Origin: Riptortus pedestris
Lineage: Eukaryota; Arthropoda; Insecta; Hemiptera; Alydidae
Reading direction: 5' to 3'
Assembly: GCA_019009955.1 (NCBI GenBank)
Contig: CM032233.1
Location: 64,577,001-64,641,000, forward strand
DNA length: 64,000 nucleotides
The first letter of the stretch is position 1, and each line of letters opens with the position of its first letter. Under the pieces are notes generated by a model that was not told where the DNA came from, did no database searches, and saw nothing but the letters and a program-made list of their open reading frames with translations. Below, piece by piece: positions 23,148 to 33,754 of the stretch. A program made the position numbers and the translations under genes.

Positions 23148-25600
23148 TGAGATACATCCTATTTTCGAAGGGAACTCGTTTAATAGACACCAATAGGCCG
23201 TGAAAATTTGCATATAGAGACGTGATTGTTCGCTTTTACCACTTGCAGGAGGATGATTACATCATACCGGTAATGCAACAACCATATAATATTCGCTTGT
23301 TCAAATCTCCCTGACACACTGGCTGTATCGTGACCTTTATCCTCATGGTTCTTGTTGCCTATTGATTCACTTAGCCCTGAAAGGGGTAATTCAGAAAGAT
23401 GACAGTGTACTCCTAATCGGACTTAGTACTTTCTCACTAAACCGTGTTGTTCGATCGACGTTTCAAAACACCAAAAAGCTGAGTGTATCGACGTAGAATG
23501 CTTCTTATAAAAAATTTAAAAAAAATATTTCTGTCTCTCGCTTTATTTCCTGCACTCGCTTTGATATTTTAATTAAAACCTGCCATTTGGTTTTCCTGTG
23601 TGAAATTTTTATGATTTATGAAAAAAATGTATGATTAATTATGTGTACCCTAAACCTCTAAAACTCTGTTTCTGTCAGTAATACCTTTTATGTATTAAAG
23701 TTAGAATTAAAATAAAAAAATGTATTTGAATGAAGTTTATTATTGAATTATGAGAGCAAATATATTTATTTTTCTTTCAGAGACAAGAAAAACTTAACTT
23801 ATGAATGTATAAAATATTTTTACGTTCTGAATTTATTACTATTCTTTTAAGGGGCTATTATATGAATGTGAAATGTTGCAGCTGTATATATCTATATTCC
23901 CTAGAGAAATCTTTTGCCACTAAATAAATGAAAATAAAAGAAACGAAGTAAAAACAAGGAAGTTGTAGTCAATATAATGTGGAAGGAGTGGTGTGTTTAT
24001 ACAAGGTTCGATGGGGGAAATTGTTCTGATGATCAGCTTGAAAAAAAGACACTCCCCAGGGCGAACTGGGCAGCTTTACAACCTAGCTTGAATAAATAGA
24101 AAAAAAAAGTTTAAGGAATTAATCCAAGTGTGCAATCTTGTTATTTTGTGGCAAAGAGGGTATCGGGAAGGAGAGCAAACTGTCCATATAGTAAGAAATG
24201 CATTATTTTTTTTAGAGCTAGGTAAAATTTAGTTTCAACTAATGTTTAACAGACAGAACTAACGATTGGATTTTTAATAGGCGAATTACGACGAGCTAGA
24301 ATGTTTCTGTTGTTATTGAATTAGGGGTCGTTGTTATTGATTCATCTGATATAAATTGTCTATGGTATAAGTATTAATAACAATGATACTCTAATGCAAA
24401 GTATTATATATTTCGGTATTAACTATATTATTATTTCCAACTTCATGATCAACCAATTTAAAGAAACAAAATACAGCTTTAAAGCAATTATTAATAATAT
24501 AATTAAGTAAACTATAGGTAGCTTATAAAATGTGATACACCGTATTTTTCCTAGAATAAATACAATTTGAAAAGAGACTATTAATAACTTGGAGAGCATT
24601 GGTTTTTAAGAAAATGCATTTTGATTTTATCTTTACCCTCTTAAACCATTTGATTATTTTCTTTTGCTCTTTTAATATTACCATATTAGTCCAAATATCT
24701 TTTAAATTGATATGCTGCATTCTTAACGATTTCTATGGTTTTTTGTTTGTAGCAAGGAAATCACAAATTACTTCTAGTTAAATCCTTACTGGAAAGGATT
24801 CATTTAGAATCGCGAATAAAAAAATTATTTATTGGTTAAATATAGTCAGTTGATTTCACATAATATTTATTGGGATGAAATATTTCCTTAAACAGAAATG
24901 ATTTTCAATGCCCCCCCGTATTTTATAGGGGTTACGTCAGAGATTCATTAGAGGTAAATGAAGGCTCAAAGAATGCAGAAAGAAAGGATACTACGAGGGA
25001 AGGGGGCTAAAACAGCTTAGTTTTAAGAAAGCCACGGAGAGTGTTAATTTTTATTCATGAAGCGGCTGGGAGAGGCAGTTGCTAACAAATGCTGAAGTTT
25101 GATTGCCATGGTGCCCTGGGAATTTCTCTGGATCCGCAGATAGGCAGATCGTGCCGGCCTTCTCTCACTACTTCATTTCACAGTGCTTTAACAACTTTCC
25201 CTTCAGCCCTTAAATACATCAATCTTACATTATAATGTACATAGTGTAATCTTCATCAAATAGTAACAGGCATTCAACCAGAAGATTAAAGGCAACGGTA
25301 CATTGCTGGGTGATGTAGTATAATCAATATAATCAAAAAGGGTTGATTAATTGAAAGACCAAAGCGTTTTTACAACAAAAAATAAATAAATAAAGTCAAT
25401 GGAAAATATCTTTATAAAAGATTTGGTATATTAGGAACAGAATTTTATTTAGGAAATTTTGAAGCTTTAACAGATACATGTTACACGAAGAAAATATATG
25501 TTAAGCCAGGATTTTACTGTAGCCTTCCGATTTATTCCTTCCAAGGTTACCGAAACTGTGGAGGACAAAGAATCCTGAGAGCGAAATCTATTTGGCGGCC

Positions 25601-25654
<54 letters not shown>

Positions 25655-27205
25655 AGTTAATATATGCTTGAATCTGAATAATTGATAGTGCTGGGTGAAA
25701 ATGCCTTTTTTAAAAAATTTATAGTACGAAGTAAAAGAATTAATTTAATCACGAAAAGTCGTTTTGTTTTTGTTTATTTTTTAGTTACAGCGGAATCATC
25801 CGATTTGCCCCTCCCTGAATAATACATCTTGACTCGTTCTGGTATGACACCTGTCCATAGATATGGACGTACTTATGACCCATTATTCAAAAATGACTAG
25901 CCTCAGAATGTTGAAATTGCATTTTTAGGAACTGTGCACCTTCTCTTTTGACTGAAATTGATTACGAATGAAGAGGAGGCAGGAGTTAGAGGAGGGTTAG
26001 AGGAAACAATAGTAATTTTCTCCGTACCTATTAGAGATAGAAAAAAATTTTACGAAGCCATTTTTTTTTTTACATGAAAAAATCAATAAATTCAGTTCAA
26101 TTGCATTTTTTCAGCTTATACATTCGAAGAATGACATTATTATTAGATAATTATGTTATGGTATGGTATGCGCTTTTCAAATGAAATGATCTTGATGAAA
26201 TGAGGATTTACATTTCTCATGTTTAATTACATATTACAAGGAAGTCATTCGATGTCGAAAACAGACAGTATTTTACTCCGTATCAGCAATTTTCCCTGTA
26301 GAGACATAATTGAAAATTTACATGATGGAAGTGTTATTATTACCATAAAGCTCATGATAAAATCTAGGTCCCTATTTAGATGCTTTCTTTTGGATAAACT
26401 CAATATGTTCTAATTCGTATTTATGTATATAAAAATCGAATTCTTTCCTTGGGAGTCCTTTTTCTCCCGGCTAGTGGATAATTGTCAGTGTATTGAATTT
26501 TTTTTGGAGATATAGCAAGTGTCAAATGTTCAAAAACTTTGCTGGATGAGCTTATATTTCATGTGCATTTTAAAAATATCACTAGGTTGGTAGCCGTGAT
26601 GAAGGCAATATACTTGTCGAAATGTTGGTAAATCAATTGATTTAGGTTTTTCTTGTAATTTTCGCTTGAATGATTTCAAGATTAAAATTATTATTTTTAA
26701 AAAAGGGGTTTAATTTCTTGATTTCTGAATGGTCATATTAAGAGCTAAAAGTGTTTACTGTTTTCTGAAATTAATTATAATAAGGATGTGTGTTCAATTG
26801 GGGTTGTTAATATCGAGAAAGGGCATTTTATCGCTGTAGCTCCATTTGAAGGATCTTTTGAAGAGGGAAAGAGTAGGGGTGATTCCCCTAGAAGTTGGGA
26901 TCGTTGACGAGTACCTTTGAACACTACTGAATAGGAACTGTAATGGCATAGTCTAGGGCAAAAGCTGGAATCACAAGGATTTCCCTTCTTTATCCTTCCT
27001 TTAATGTATTCTTTTTTCCTGAGAAAATGTCAAGTGGGCGATTGTCTTTATGCGTCGTTTTGACTTTCCTTTTCTCATTTATCCAATCTAACTAGATGTT
27101 TTCATCCACCCCACATAGTACTCTGCAACTAGGGGTAATATTCAAATAATGAGTACGCTTAGCAATAACTTGAAATAATTGGCTTTCAACTATGTTTATT
27201 ATTAA
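23147..27205. other. Mostly unique; (AT)n at 25606-25651
   Basis: No gene recognised. A GC-richer patch lies at about 25050-25200. Near 26593-26625 a short hairpin-plus-GAAATGTTGG motif resembles the conserved 3' segments of some retroelements (see findings). Short open frames at 24523-24781 and 26219-26413 are AT-rich and not convincing. Confidence 0.4.
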
Positions 27206-27350
27206 AAGGCCCGCCACGAAAGGAGCTGTGTAAACTAAGCAGATTTCCCACGTGAAGTTATAAAATATAGAAATTTCACAAGAGCCAAACAGTCACGGAA
27301 ACGGCCGAACTAGGTTTACGACATTTTTTGATCCGATGCATTGAAAAATT
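27206..27350 (-). repeat. HL-1 fragment, short subfamily
   Basis: GGCCCGCCACGAAAGGAGC hairpin end, CTAAGCAGATTTCCCACGTG, then ACGGAAACGGCCGAACTAGG, which is diagnostic for the short subfamily (compare 39491 and 61057). It continues only into a TTTTTTGATCCGATGCAT block; the palindrome end is missing. Confidence 0.8.
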
Positions 27351-27699
27351 TCCAATTCAGCATAACTATTTGAGTTATCGCACGTATGTAAAGAACTTAA
27401 CAAGATCTTTAGGTTATGTTTTATGTCATTTGTTGATCCGATGCATTGATCAGAGAGATATCGTATATCATTTTCAAATGAAATAATGTGCAGGAAATAT
27501 ACTGTTTATTTATTTATTTCAGTTCGGGTAAGAGGAAGTCCAGCACCAGATTTTTTTGTTTACTGTATTTATTAGTAATTAACGAATTTAATATTAAAAA
27601 GAATGTTTAAATATTAAAATATTATTATAATTGAAGAATGACTTCCCTGTATTTTTATTATACGAGTACTTATGTATATATATATATGACTTATTTGTA

Positions 27700-28150
27700 T
27701 TATAATATTACAAAGCCGATCGATAATCATGCAACATGATCGAAAAATAATTTTGTCGACCAAGCTTGCACGGACGAAACACTGTGGGGCACTTGGGGGA
27801 TTGGTGTGGAGTAGTTATTGAGCTTTAACGTTGGATTGGTAGTTGCTGAGATTGGTTGTGGGGTGGGGTTAGGTGCCCCTGCATGGTTTGCTATTCTGCC
27901 CAGTGGCAGATCTGATGGGGACCCGCCCCCCAAATTACAGAGCGATTAGAGTAAAAGTAATCAATCCGCTCCTGTTCGAGCAGCTTAACAATGTGAACCT
28001 AATTGCGTTATTTATTGTTAACATTGATTTAGAGTCGACTATCCACTAGATAGCCCGCACGCAAAGCCTACATCTGAGAGGAACGCCGGCCGACCACCCG
28101 CTTACTCTCAACAAAACAGGTTCTTGTCTTCTCTCATGCTTAACCTTTTA
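27700..28150 (-). mobile_element. Possible LTR retrotransposon 5' end
   Basis: A GC-richer island. Read on the minus strand, 28150-27955 contains CGGGTGGTCGGCCGGCGTTC, a CAATAAATAAC polyadenylation-like signal and AGGTTCACATTG. It is followed by TTTGGGGGGCGGGTCCCC, which resembles the 'TGG..GC..GTCC' primer-binding segment after an LTR. A frame beyond it (27727-27933) is rich in Pro, Thr and Asn (GAPNPTPQPISATTNPTLKL), as the start of a gag-like protein might be. No second LTR and no pol remain. The call is an inference from layout and could be wrong. Confidence 0.25.
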
Positions 28151-28561
28151 AAACAGAATTACATTATATTGTAAACGAAATGAGTAACTGTTTCTGAATT
28201 TCTATCCTGTATTGCTGCGCGTGTTATTGCAAGAACTAGTTGATCAATAAATAGTTTGAAAGTAAATTACAATTTTTATTTGCCATTCAGTACATCTTAT
28301 TTATTTATTTCGAGCTGTATAGCTCCTTATCAAGGGGCTGCTAATTCTCTAAAATTACAATTCAGAAATTTGGGTTATTTTGTAAACATACCCATTATTA
28401 TAGTATCTAGCTTATTATTATATCCTTCCTACAGTGTATAGAAGTCTGCTTAATTAGCATCATCGCCTGTTTCTCTTCAAACCCATTGATGTAGATATGA
28501 ATTTTATTTTAATTCTTTATTAAATACATATCTACATTGGTTGTATTACAACCAATATAAA
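28151..28561. other. No gene recognised
   Basis: AT-rich sequence; nothing supported. Confidence 0.5.
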
Positions 28562-28776
28562 TTTCAATTGTTTATTAACTTCCACTTTTTTGCAACTAAC
28601 GCTAATTGGGACGGGTTACCACCCTTTTCTAGCCAGGGTGGTAAGGGTTTTACCTAATGAATTTCGTCACTAAATAAATTCCTATTGCCCAGGCCGGAAT
28701 CGAACTCGCCAGGTCTAGGTTTACCATGTGAGATTAAAGTCAACGCTTTAACTCACATGGGTTACCTGAGCCCCTT
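28562..28776 (-). mobile_element. tRNA-derived SINE, near full length
   Basis: On the minus strand the head reads GGGGCTCAGGTAACCCATG, TGAGTTAAAGCG (box A-like) and GAGTTCGATTCCGGCC (box B, near-canonical). A body follows with CTGGGCAATAGGAATTTATT, GTGACGAAATTCATTAG, ACCCTGGCTAGAAAAGGGTG and a tail with GTTAATAAAC. These are RNA polymerase III promoter boxes in the right order. Head-truncated relatives are at 7771 and 8491; a head fragment is at 33047-33087. No coding capacity: such elements depend on LINE enzymes. Confidence 0.85.
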
Positions 28777-29043
28777 CAATACATTTGATTTTTATAAAAC
28801 TTCGAAATAATTTAAGAAAGGGGTCATTTATCTGCAAAGAAGATATATATTATGAATTTAATATTTTGTGTTATCTTTAAAAGGAAATTCTGATTTCCAT
28901 GGATACAAAAAAGGAAGAAAGCGATTTGAAAGGACATGATGTGGTTTCACGCTGGCTTCTACATCAGGCCAAGAATGATCAAGACTGCGGAGCTCATTGA
29001 TTGCTTAAGCTAAACATTTGGTCAATTCATAATAGGTATGTTG
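28777..29043. other. No gene recognised
   Basis: Short unique stretch between the SINE and the hAT-type MITE; nothing supported. Confidence 0.4.
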
Positions 29044-29051
29044 GTCTACAT

Positions 29052-29254
29052 CAGTGGTGAGCAACCTTTTTAATCGACGGCCCAATTAAAATTTTAAAAT
29101 TTTTTGGTGGGCCACAGAGAAAAAATTATTTACATATTCATATATATTTTATAACAATATATTCAGTGGAGAAAGTCGATAAAATAAATTCAATTTTAGA
29201 AATGCTTGGCTGCCCGCATAAACATGTTTAAGGGCCGCAAGTTGCTCATTCCTC
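29052..29254. mobile_element. hAT-type MITE with 8-bp target duplication
   Basis: The 203-bp element starts CAGTGGTGAGCAAC and ends GTTGCTCATTCCTC; ten of the 14 terminal bases pair as inverted repeats. It is flanked by perfect 8-bp duplications GTCTACAT at 29044-29051 and 29255-29262. CAGTGGT-like termini and an 8-bp duplication are hallmarks of hAT transposons. GGCCC motifs near both ends are also inverted. No transposase. Confidence 0.85.
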
Positions 29255-29262
29255 GTCTACAT

Positions 29263-31448
29263 AGTAAACAGAGTATTTTACCAGTAACGATATAGCATTA
29301 TGTTCCAAATATATTTTTGGTCGAGATATAACTCATGTGAAGTAAAGTAAGAAATTGACTTATTCATTGCGATAAGAGTTTTATTGTCGGTATTCTGCTT
29401 TTAACACTAGAGAATATAGAGTTTTAGTTTATGAAGCAGAACTGTTTGTCAATGCGACTGCATAACGTACCACTAGAGTTAAAAATGCACTAGCAGAAAT
29501 TATTAACTGCTGCATTACTCTGTCATGCTCTGTCGTGAAAACACACACATTTAAAAATGCAATGGGCTGCCCTAATTAGCTGTTTTCATATCTAATGAGG
29601 AAGGAGGATCTCTTAAGACAATACATGGGGCAAATATTCTCACTCTTCTCTCTGAGCCGGAATAGAAATCTGAGCAGGCAGTAGACAAAGGAGATCCTTT
29701 TGATTTCATATTTGAATCACCGGCGGCTTATGATTCTGCCTGAATCCAAAAACGTTATAATTAATTCAAACTTAGTTTACAACAGAAAATTATAATGAAA
29801 GGAGGAAAATTCATGAGCTGAAATTAATGCATAAGAAACAACTTTTCCCCATGCTTCTAACTTAAGAAATCTCAACTACTTCTTTTTAGGTCAATTCGCT
29901 ATCCAGAAGACAAGTTGATGAAGTTCTTCAAATTGTTAACATATTAAACAGATTTGTTAATCTTATTTGCGTATTTGCTTCTATATTAATTGAAAATTGG
30001 CTTGAATTTGGCAATGGCCTAGCATTAATGTAATTTTCTTTACCCAATAGTGTTGTTGGTTTATGTACGATTTGGTGAAAAAAAAAAAAGATTACGGGTA
30101 ATCAATTTTCTACAGATCTCAACTATTCATTTAAATTCTTTTTTTTCTCTCTCTTTCACACTCTTATTGAATTATATCTATTCATTTATTTTTTCAAATG
30201 GCTAAGTATGTTTTCATTAGGCATTAAAATAACTTTTGGACTTTAAAATAAGTTATACATTATTATTTATCATTTGAATTCGACAAAAAACTTCTATTTT
30301 TTCTTGTCCCTTACATTCGATTTATTATATTTGTAGGGTGTATTTGCCTCGTTAAAAAGACTTAACATTTTAAGGAAATAAAAATTTAAAAATACATATT
30401 CAAAAATATTAATGGGTAAACAGGATGAAGTGGCAATCGACATGAAATGATTGGTTATTATTTTTTGTTTTAAACATATAATCGAAAACAATTACACCAG
30501 AATACTTGATTCTAAGTTTAGCCGAGGGAATATTTCCACAAAATATTGTATAACAATTTTTGTAATATATGAATTCCGTAAGCTAAGAATATTTCAGAAG
30601 TGGTGACAAATAAAAAATGTATACACATAAAATATATAATAGACTAACGTGAAAATCACATTAAAAAAAGAAGATTCTAAATGAGGGCAGAAAGAAATAT
30701 CAAATATCTGTTTTTTCGAATTAGAAGAAATAAATAGATTAAATGAAGGGGAAATGGCTGAAAGTCAATAGATGAAAAATTCCACTGATTTATTTTGCTC
30801 TTCGTGTTTCGGTCCTTTATGACGCCTCTTCAGAAGTCGTACAGTTATTATAAAAAAATCGACCTTACCACTGAGACGGTGGCTTCAAGACTGACGACAA
30901 TTTACGACGAGATTTACAACACAGATCAGATGAAAACATCGACACATTAAAATGATGATCAGCGTATAAATCAATTACATTAAAAGATTCTAGTTTTGAA
31001 AAATTTGATTCCAGAAGAAACATACTTGCATCTACATCTAATCGACTTATTTAAATATTTGATAAATATGAACTGTAAATTCCTTACCTCAGTTTTCTTA
31101 TTTGCAACACATTGTTGTTTTTCATTATTAAAAATAAATAATATTGAAAGAAGATTGAATTGAGGTCAGATTTCGATGATGAGAATAATAATTGCGGAAT
31201 ATAACTTATAAATTTGTAACCGCATTGGCACCAATAAAATAAAAATTTAATGTTGGGACATGACTTCCGTGTGCTCCTATTAAATTAAATAAACAAATGG
31301 TTTTTAGCACCACTTGAAATTATTTCATTTGGAAGTCGTCTGTCTCAAAGCATCGGATCAAGAAGATTCATAAACATAATTTGTAGATATATAAACCAAA
31401 AATGTTCTCTACCTATATTCCTAACTGGTACCAAGAAATTTGCAATTG
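29263..31448. other. No gene recognised
   Basis: AT-rich unique DNA. On the minus strand around 30835-30790 there is CTGAAGAGGCGTC and GGACCGAAACACG, similar in style to the motif at 26593. Short open frames such as 30294-30491 are not convincing. Confidence 0.4.
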
Positions 31449-31568
31449 TTAGCAGATTTCCCTTAAGGGAAATCAGCTATTGAGGTCGTACTCATGACAC
31501 GAGTTTTGAAAATTTTCCTCAAATGTCCATCGATCCTACCCAGGAGATGACGAAAATGAGGTCCGTTC

Positions 31569-31640
<72 letters not shown>

Positions 31641-32094
31641 CAGTTAACGCTCTAGCGGTCGCAATGTTTGTTTGATCGTTAGCAAACTTCATATTTAGGC
31701 GTTTTATGTAAAAAGAAAGATCAAGTTCGTTAATGGCTGAAATGGGACAAGTGAGAGGGGGGGGGTTTAGAGGAGGGAATTTTTGAAAATTCGAAATATC
31801 TCCGTTATTGTGCGTCGGATCGAAAATTGGATAAAATCAATCTTATTGCAAATTAAATTTACTATAAATATTGTTTTATAAATTTATTCTGTATCTTGAA
31901 TATTAACCGAGATATTTGCATTGTTCGGGACTATCCGCCGAGAGCTAGTGCGGCCGTTTCCGTAACTATTCGTCCCTCGTGAATAGGTCTAGAGATACCT
32001 TCCAACTACTGCTATTAGTAGGCAGATTTCTCTATTGTAAAACTTCACGTGGGAAATCTGCTTAGGTTACGCAGCCCCTGCGTGACGGACTTTT
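31449..32094 (+). repeat. HL-1 element, short form, both ends intact
   Basis: One of the best copies (about 646 bp). Starts TTAGCAGATTTCCCTTAAGG and completes the perfect 20-bp palindrome, then CATCGATCCTACCCAGG and GATGACGAAAATGAGG. (AT)n at about 31577-31626 is followed by (GT)n. Then come GTTAACGCTCTAGCGGTCGC, a poly-G tract near 31758, TATTAACCGAGATATTTGCA and the short-subfamily block GCGGCCGTTTCCGTAAC. The end is GGGAAATCTGCTTAGG, ACGCAGCCCCTGCGTGACGG and ACTTTT. No coding capacity. Confidence 0.92.
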
Positions 32095-32210
32095 TTTTAT
32101 TATTCCCATACCCTAAACTACCTCTCCATTTAGTCAATTTCTATTGTAATGAGGAGGTGCACAACTAGTTGTTGCAACGTTCGTAAATAAGAAAATTCAA
32201 CGTTCTAAGT

Positions 32211-33000
32211 TTACAAGGAGAGTACACGGCCTTCCCCCCCACTGATTTGAACGAAACTTCTTCAGTGTGTAGTACCTAATGAAAAACAAATTCGGTTAAA
32301 GCGAGAACACTTTTCAGGCGCTCGTCTAAAAAAACAATGTTAAAGATTGTCTGAAAGTCTTGAGGTGTTGTTAAGGGAAGTATTTTAAAAGAAATCGGTG
32401 ACTCAGTGGTAGCTTCTCTTTGTAACCGCAAGGTCTTGAGATCGAATCTCGCCGCGAGCGACTATTCCTTTTTATATTTTTTTTTACTTTTTGTTTCTAG
32501 GGCGTTTATTTAATAATAATAAATTAATAAGAAGTCCTTTTTTAATTATTGACATTTAATTTTTAACGTGTTCCATATATTTAAAGAAAATTCTAATGCT
32601 TTCTGTCAAAAATATAATACTTATAAGGAAATATTTAATATTATACATGAAATATATTACTATTAACTGAATACATAAGTATATAACAATTATCAATAAT
32701 AATTTTGATATATTGATAATAGGTTTTATTTAGCTTTATCTGATTATTTGTAATTATTTTATTTTACAATTAATAAAGATATTTAACATTTTCTAGCTCT
32801 AGACATAAAAATATTATTTTAACAGTTTTATGCATTAGAGCTATATTTCCATTATGCTTGGCCTTGGATCACTGACGTATGTTTCTATCATCAAGTTAAA
32901 CATTTTATTGGGTATGACAATAGTGTTGAAGTATAGAATGAATTTTAATACAATCCTCTCTGGATGATATTTCGCGATTCTGGTCAATCAAATACAAAAT
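32211..33000 (+). repeat. tRNA-like-module repeat, copy 1
   Basis: About 790 bp shared with the inverted pair at 42316-43557. Order of blocks: ACAAGGAGAGTACACGGCC head; GTACCTAATGAAAAACAAAT; CAGGCGCTCGTCTAAAAAAA; the tRNA-like module (32394-32460); GCGTTTATTTAATAATAATA; ACGTGTTCCATATATTTAAA; ATTATACATGAAATATATTA; GAGCTATATTTCCATTATGC; TATTTCGCGATTCTGGTCAA. No coding capacity was seen. Identity of the family is unknown. Confidence 0.8.
32394..32460 (+). other. tRNA-Thr-like module inside the repeat
   Basis: Box A-like TGACTCAGTGGTAG, a CTTTGTAA anticodon-loop-like stretch that would give UGU (Thr), and box B-like AGATCGAATCTCG stand at tRNA spacing. The D- and T-arms are recognisable. It begins about 183 bp inside the repeat, whereas in ordinary SINEs it would be at the start. 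Stems are too imperfect for a working tRNA gene. Confidence 0.5.
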
Positions 33001-33046
33001 ATATAAAAATTTTAATTTAAAAATATGAATCTGTTAACGAATATTT

Positions 33047-33087
33047 TGAAACGCCTTAACTCACATGGCAAACCTGAGCCCCTTATT
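33047..33087 (-). mobile_element. SINE head fragment
   Basis: CGCCTTAACTCACATGGC and CCTGAGCCCC match the head region of the SINE at 28562-28776. Confidence 0.65.
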
Positions 33088-33152
33088 ATTTTAATTGATC
33101 TAGTTATAGTGCTCCTCGGTTATTTACAACTCTTTTTCTTCAATATGTATTT

Positions 33153-33157
<5 letters not shown>

Positions 33158-33204
<47 letters not shown>

Positions 33205-33446
33205 GAAGGATGTATTTATATTTACTTATTAAAAGTATAATGCAGAGGAAAACTTAATCCTCCACCTTCAGAGTGCCAGTGGCAAATACAGAATAAGTAA
33301 ACATTCTAACTTATTTTCGATGTAATTCAAAACAACAGATATTGCTTGGGTGTATGAGTGAGGGTAGGTACTGGTATTTCATTTGGGTGTTGCGGGACTA
33401 TCGCATTATCTATGCTAGGCGCTACTCATTATACTACTCTCTTCCT

Positions 33447-33518
<72 letters not shown>

Positions 33519-33688
33519 TCACGTGTCTGTAGCCACTCTCTCGGTCACACTTATATTTTTGATCGTTGCCAAATTCTATGTATAAGCGATTCGTGTGAAA
33601 ATAAAGATCAGGTTTGGTTATGGCTGAAATTGAACAGGGGAGGAGGGAGAGAGACAGGAAATCGACATTTCAAAATATCTCTGTCTTC

Positions 33689-33690
<2 letters not shown>
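33158..33690 (+). repeat. AT tracts and degraded HL-1 piece
   Basis: (AT)n at about 33158-33201 and 33455-33515. After the second come worn HL-1 blocks: TTTTTGATCGTTGCCAAATT, TGGTTATGGCTGAAATTG and TCAAAATATCTCTGTC. A pure GA run follows at about 33692-33723. Confidence 0.65.
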
Positions 33691-33726
<36 letters not shown>

Positions 33727-33754
33727 GAGAGGGAGAGGGAGCGAGAAGTTTCCC

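Noticed and set aside
23240..23290. 21-nt plus-strand microexon (acceptor CTTTTACCACTTGCAG, donor GTAATG)
   Set aside because: Splice-like ends this short are expected by chance and there is no partner exon or coding context.
26593..26625. Hammerhead ribozyme
   Set aside because: The segment has TGATGA, a pairing stem and GAAA, but the first core base is G rather than C, there is an extra A before stem II, and I find no partner strand for the remaining stems.
32394..32460. Functional tRNA-Thr gene
   Set aside because: Box-like sequences are present but the stems contain mismatches and a bulge in the acceptor region, and it lies within a dispersed repeat; treated as a tRNA-like module.
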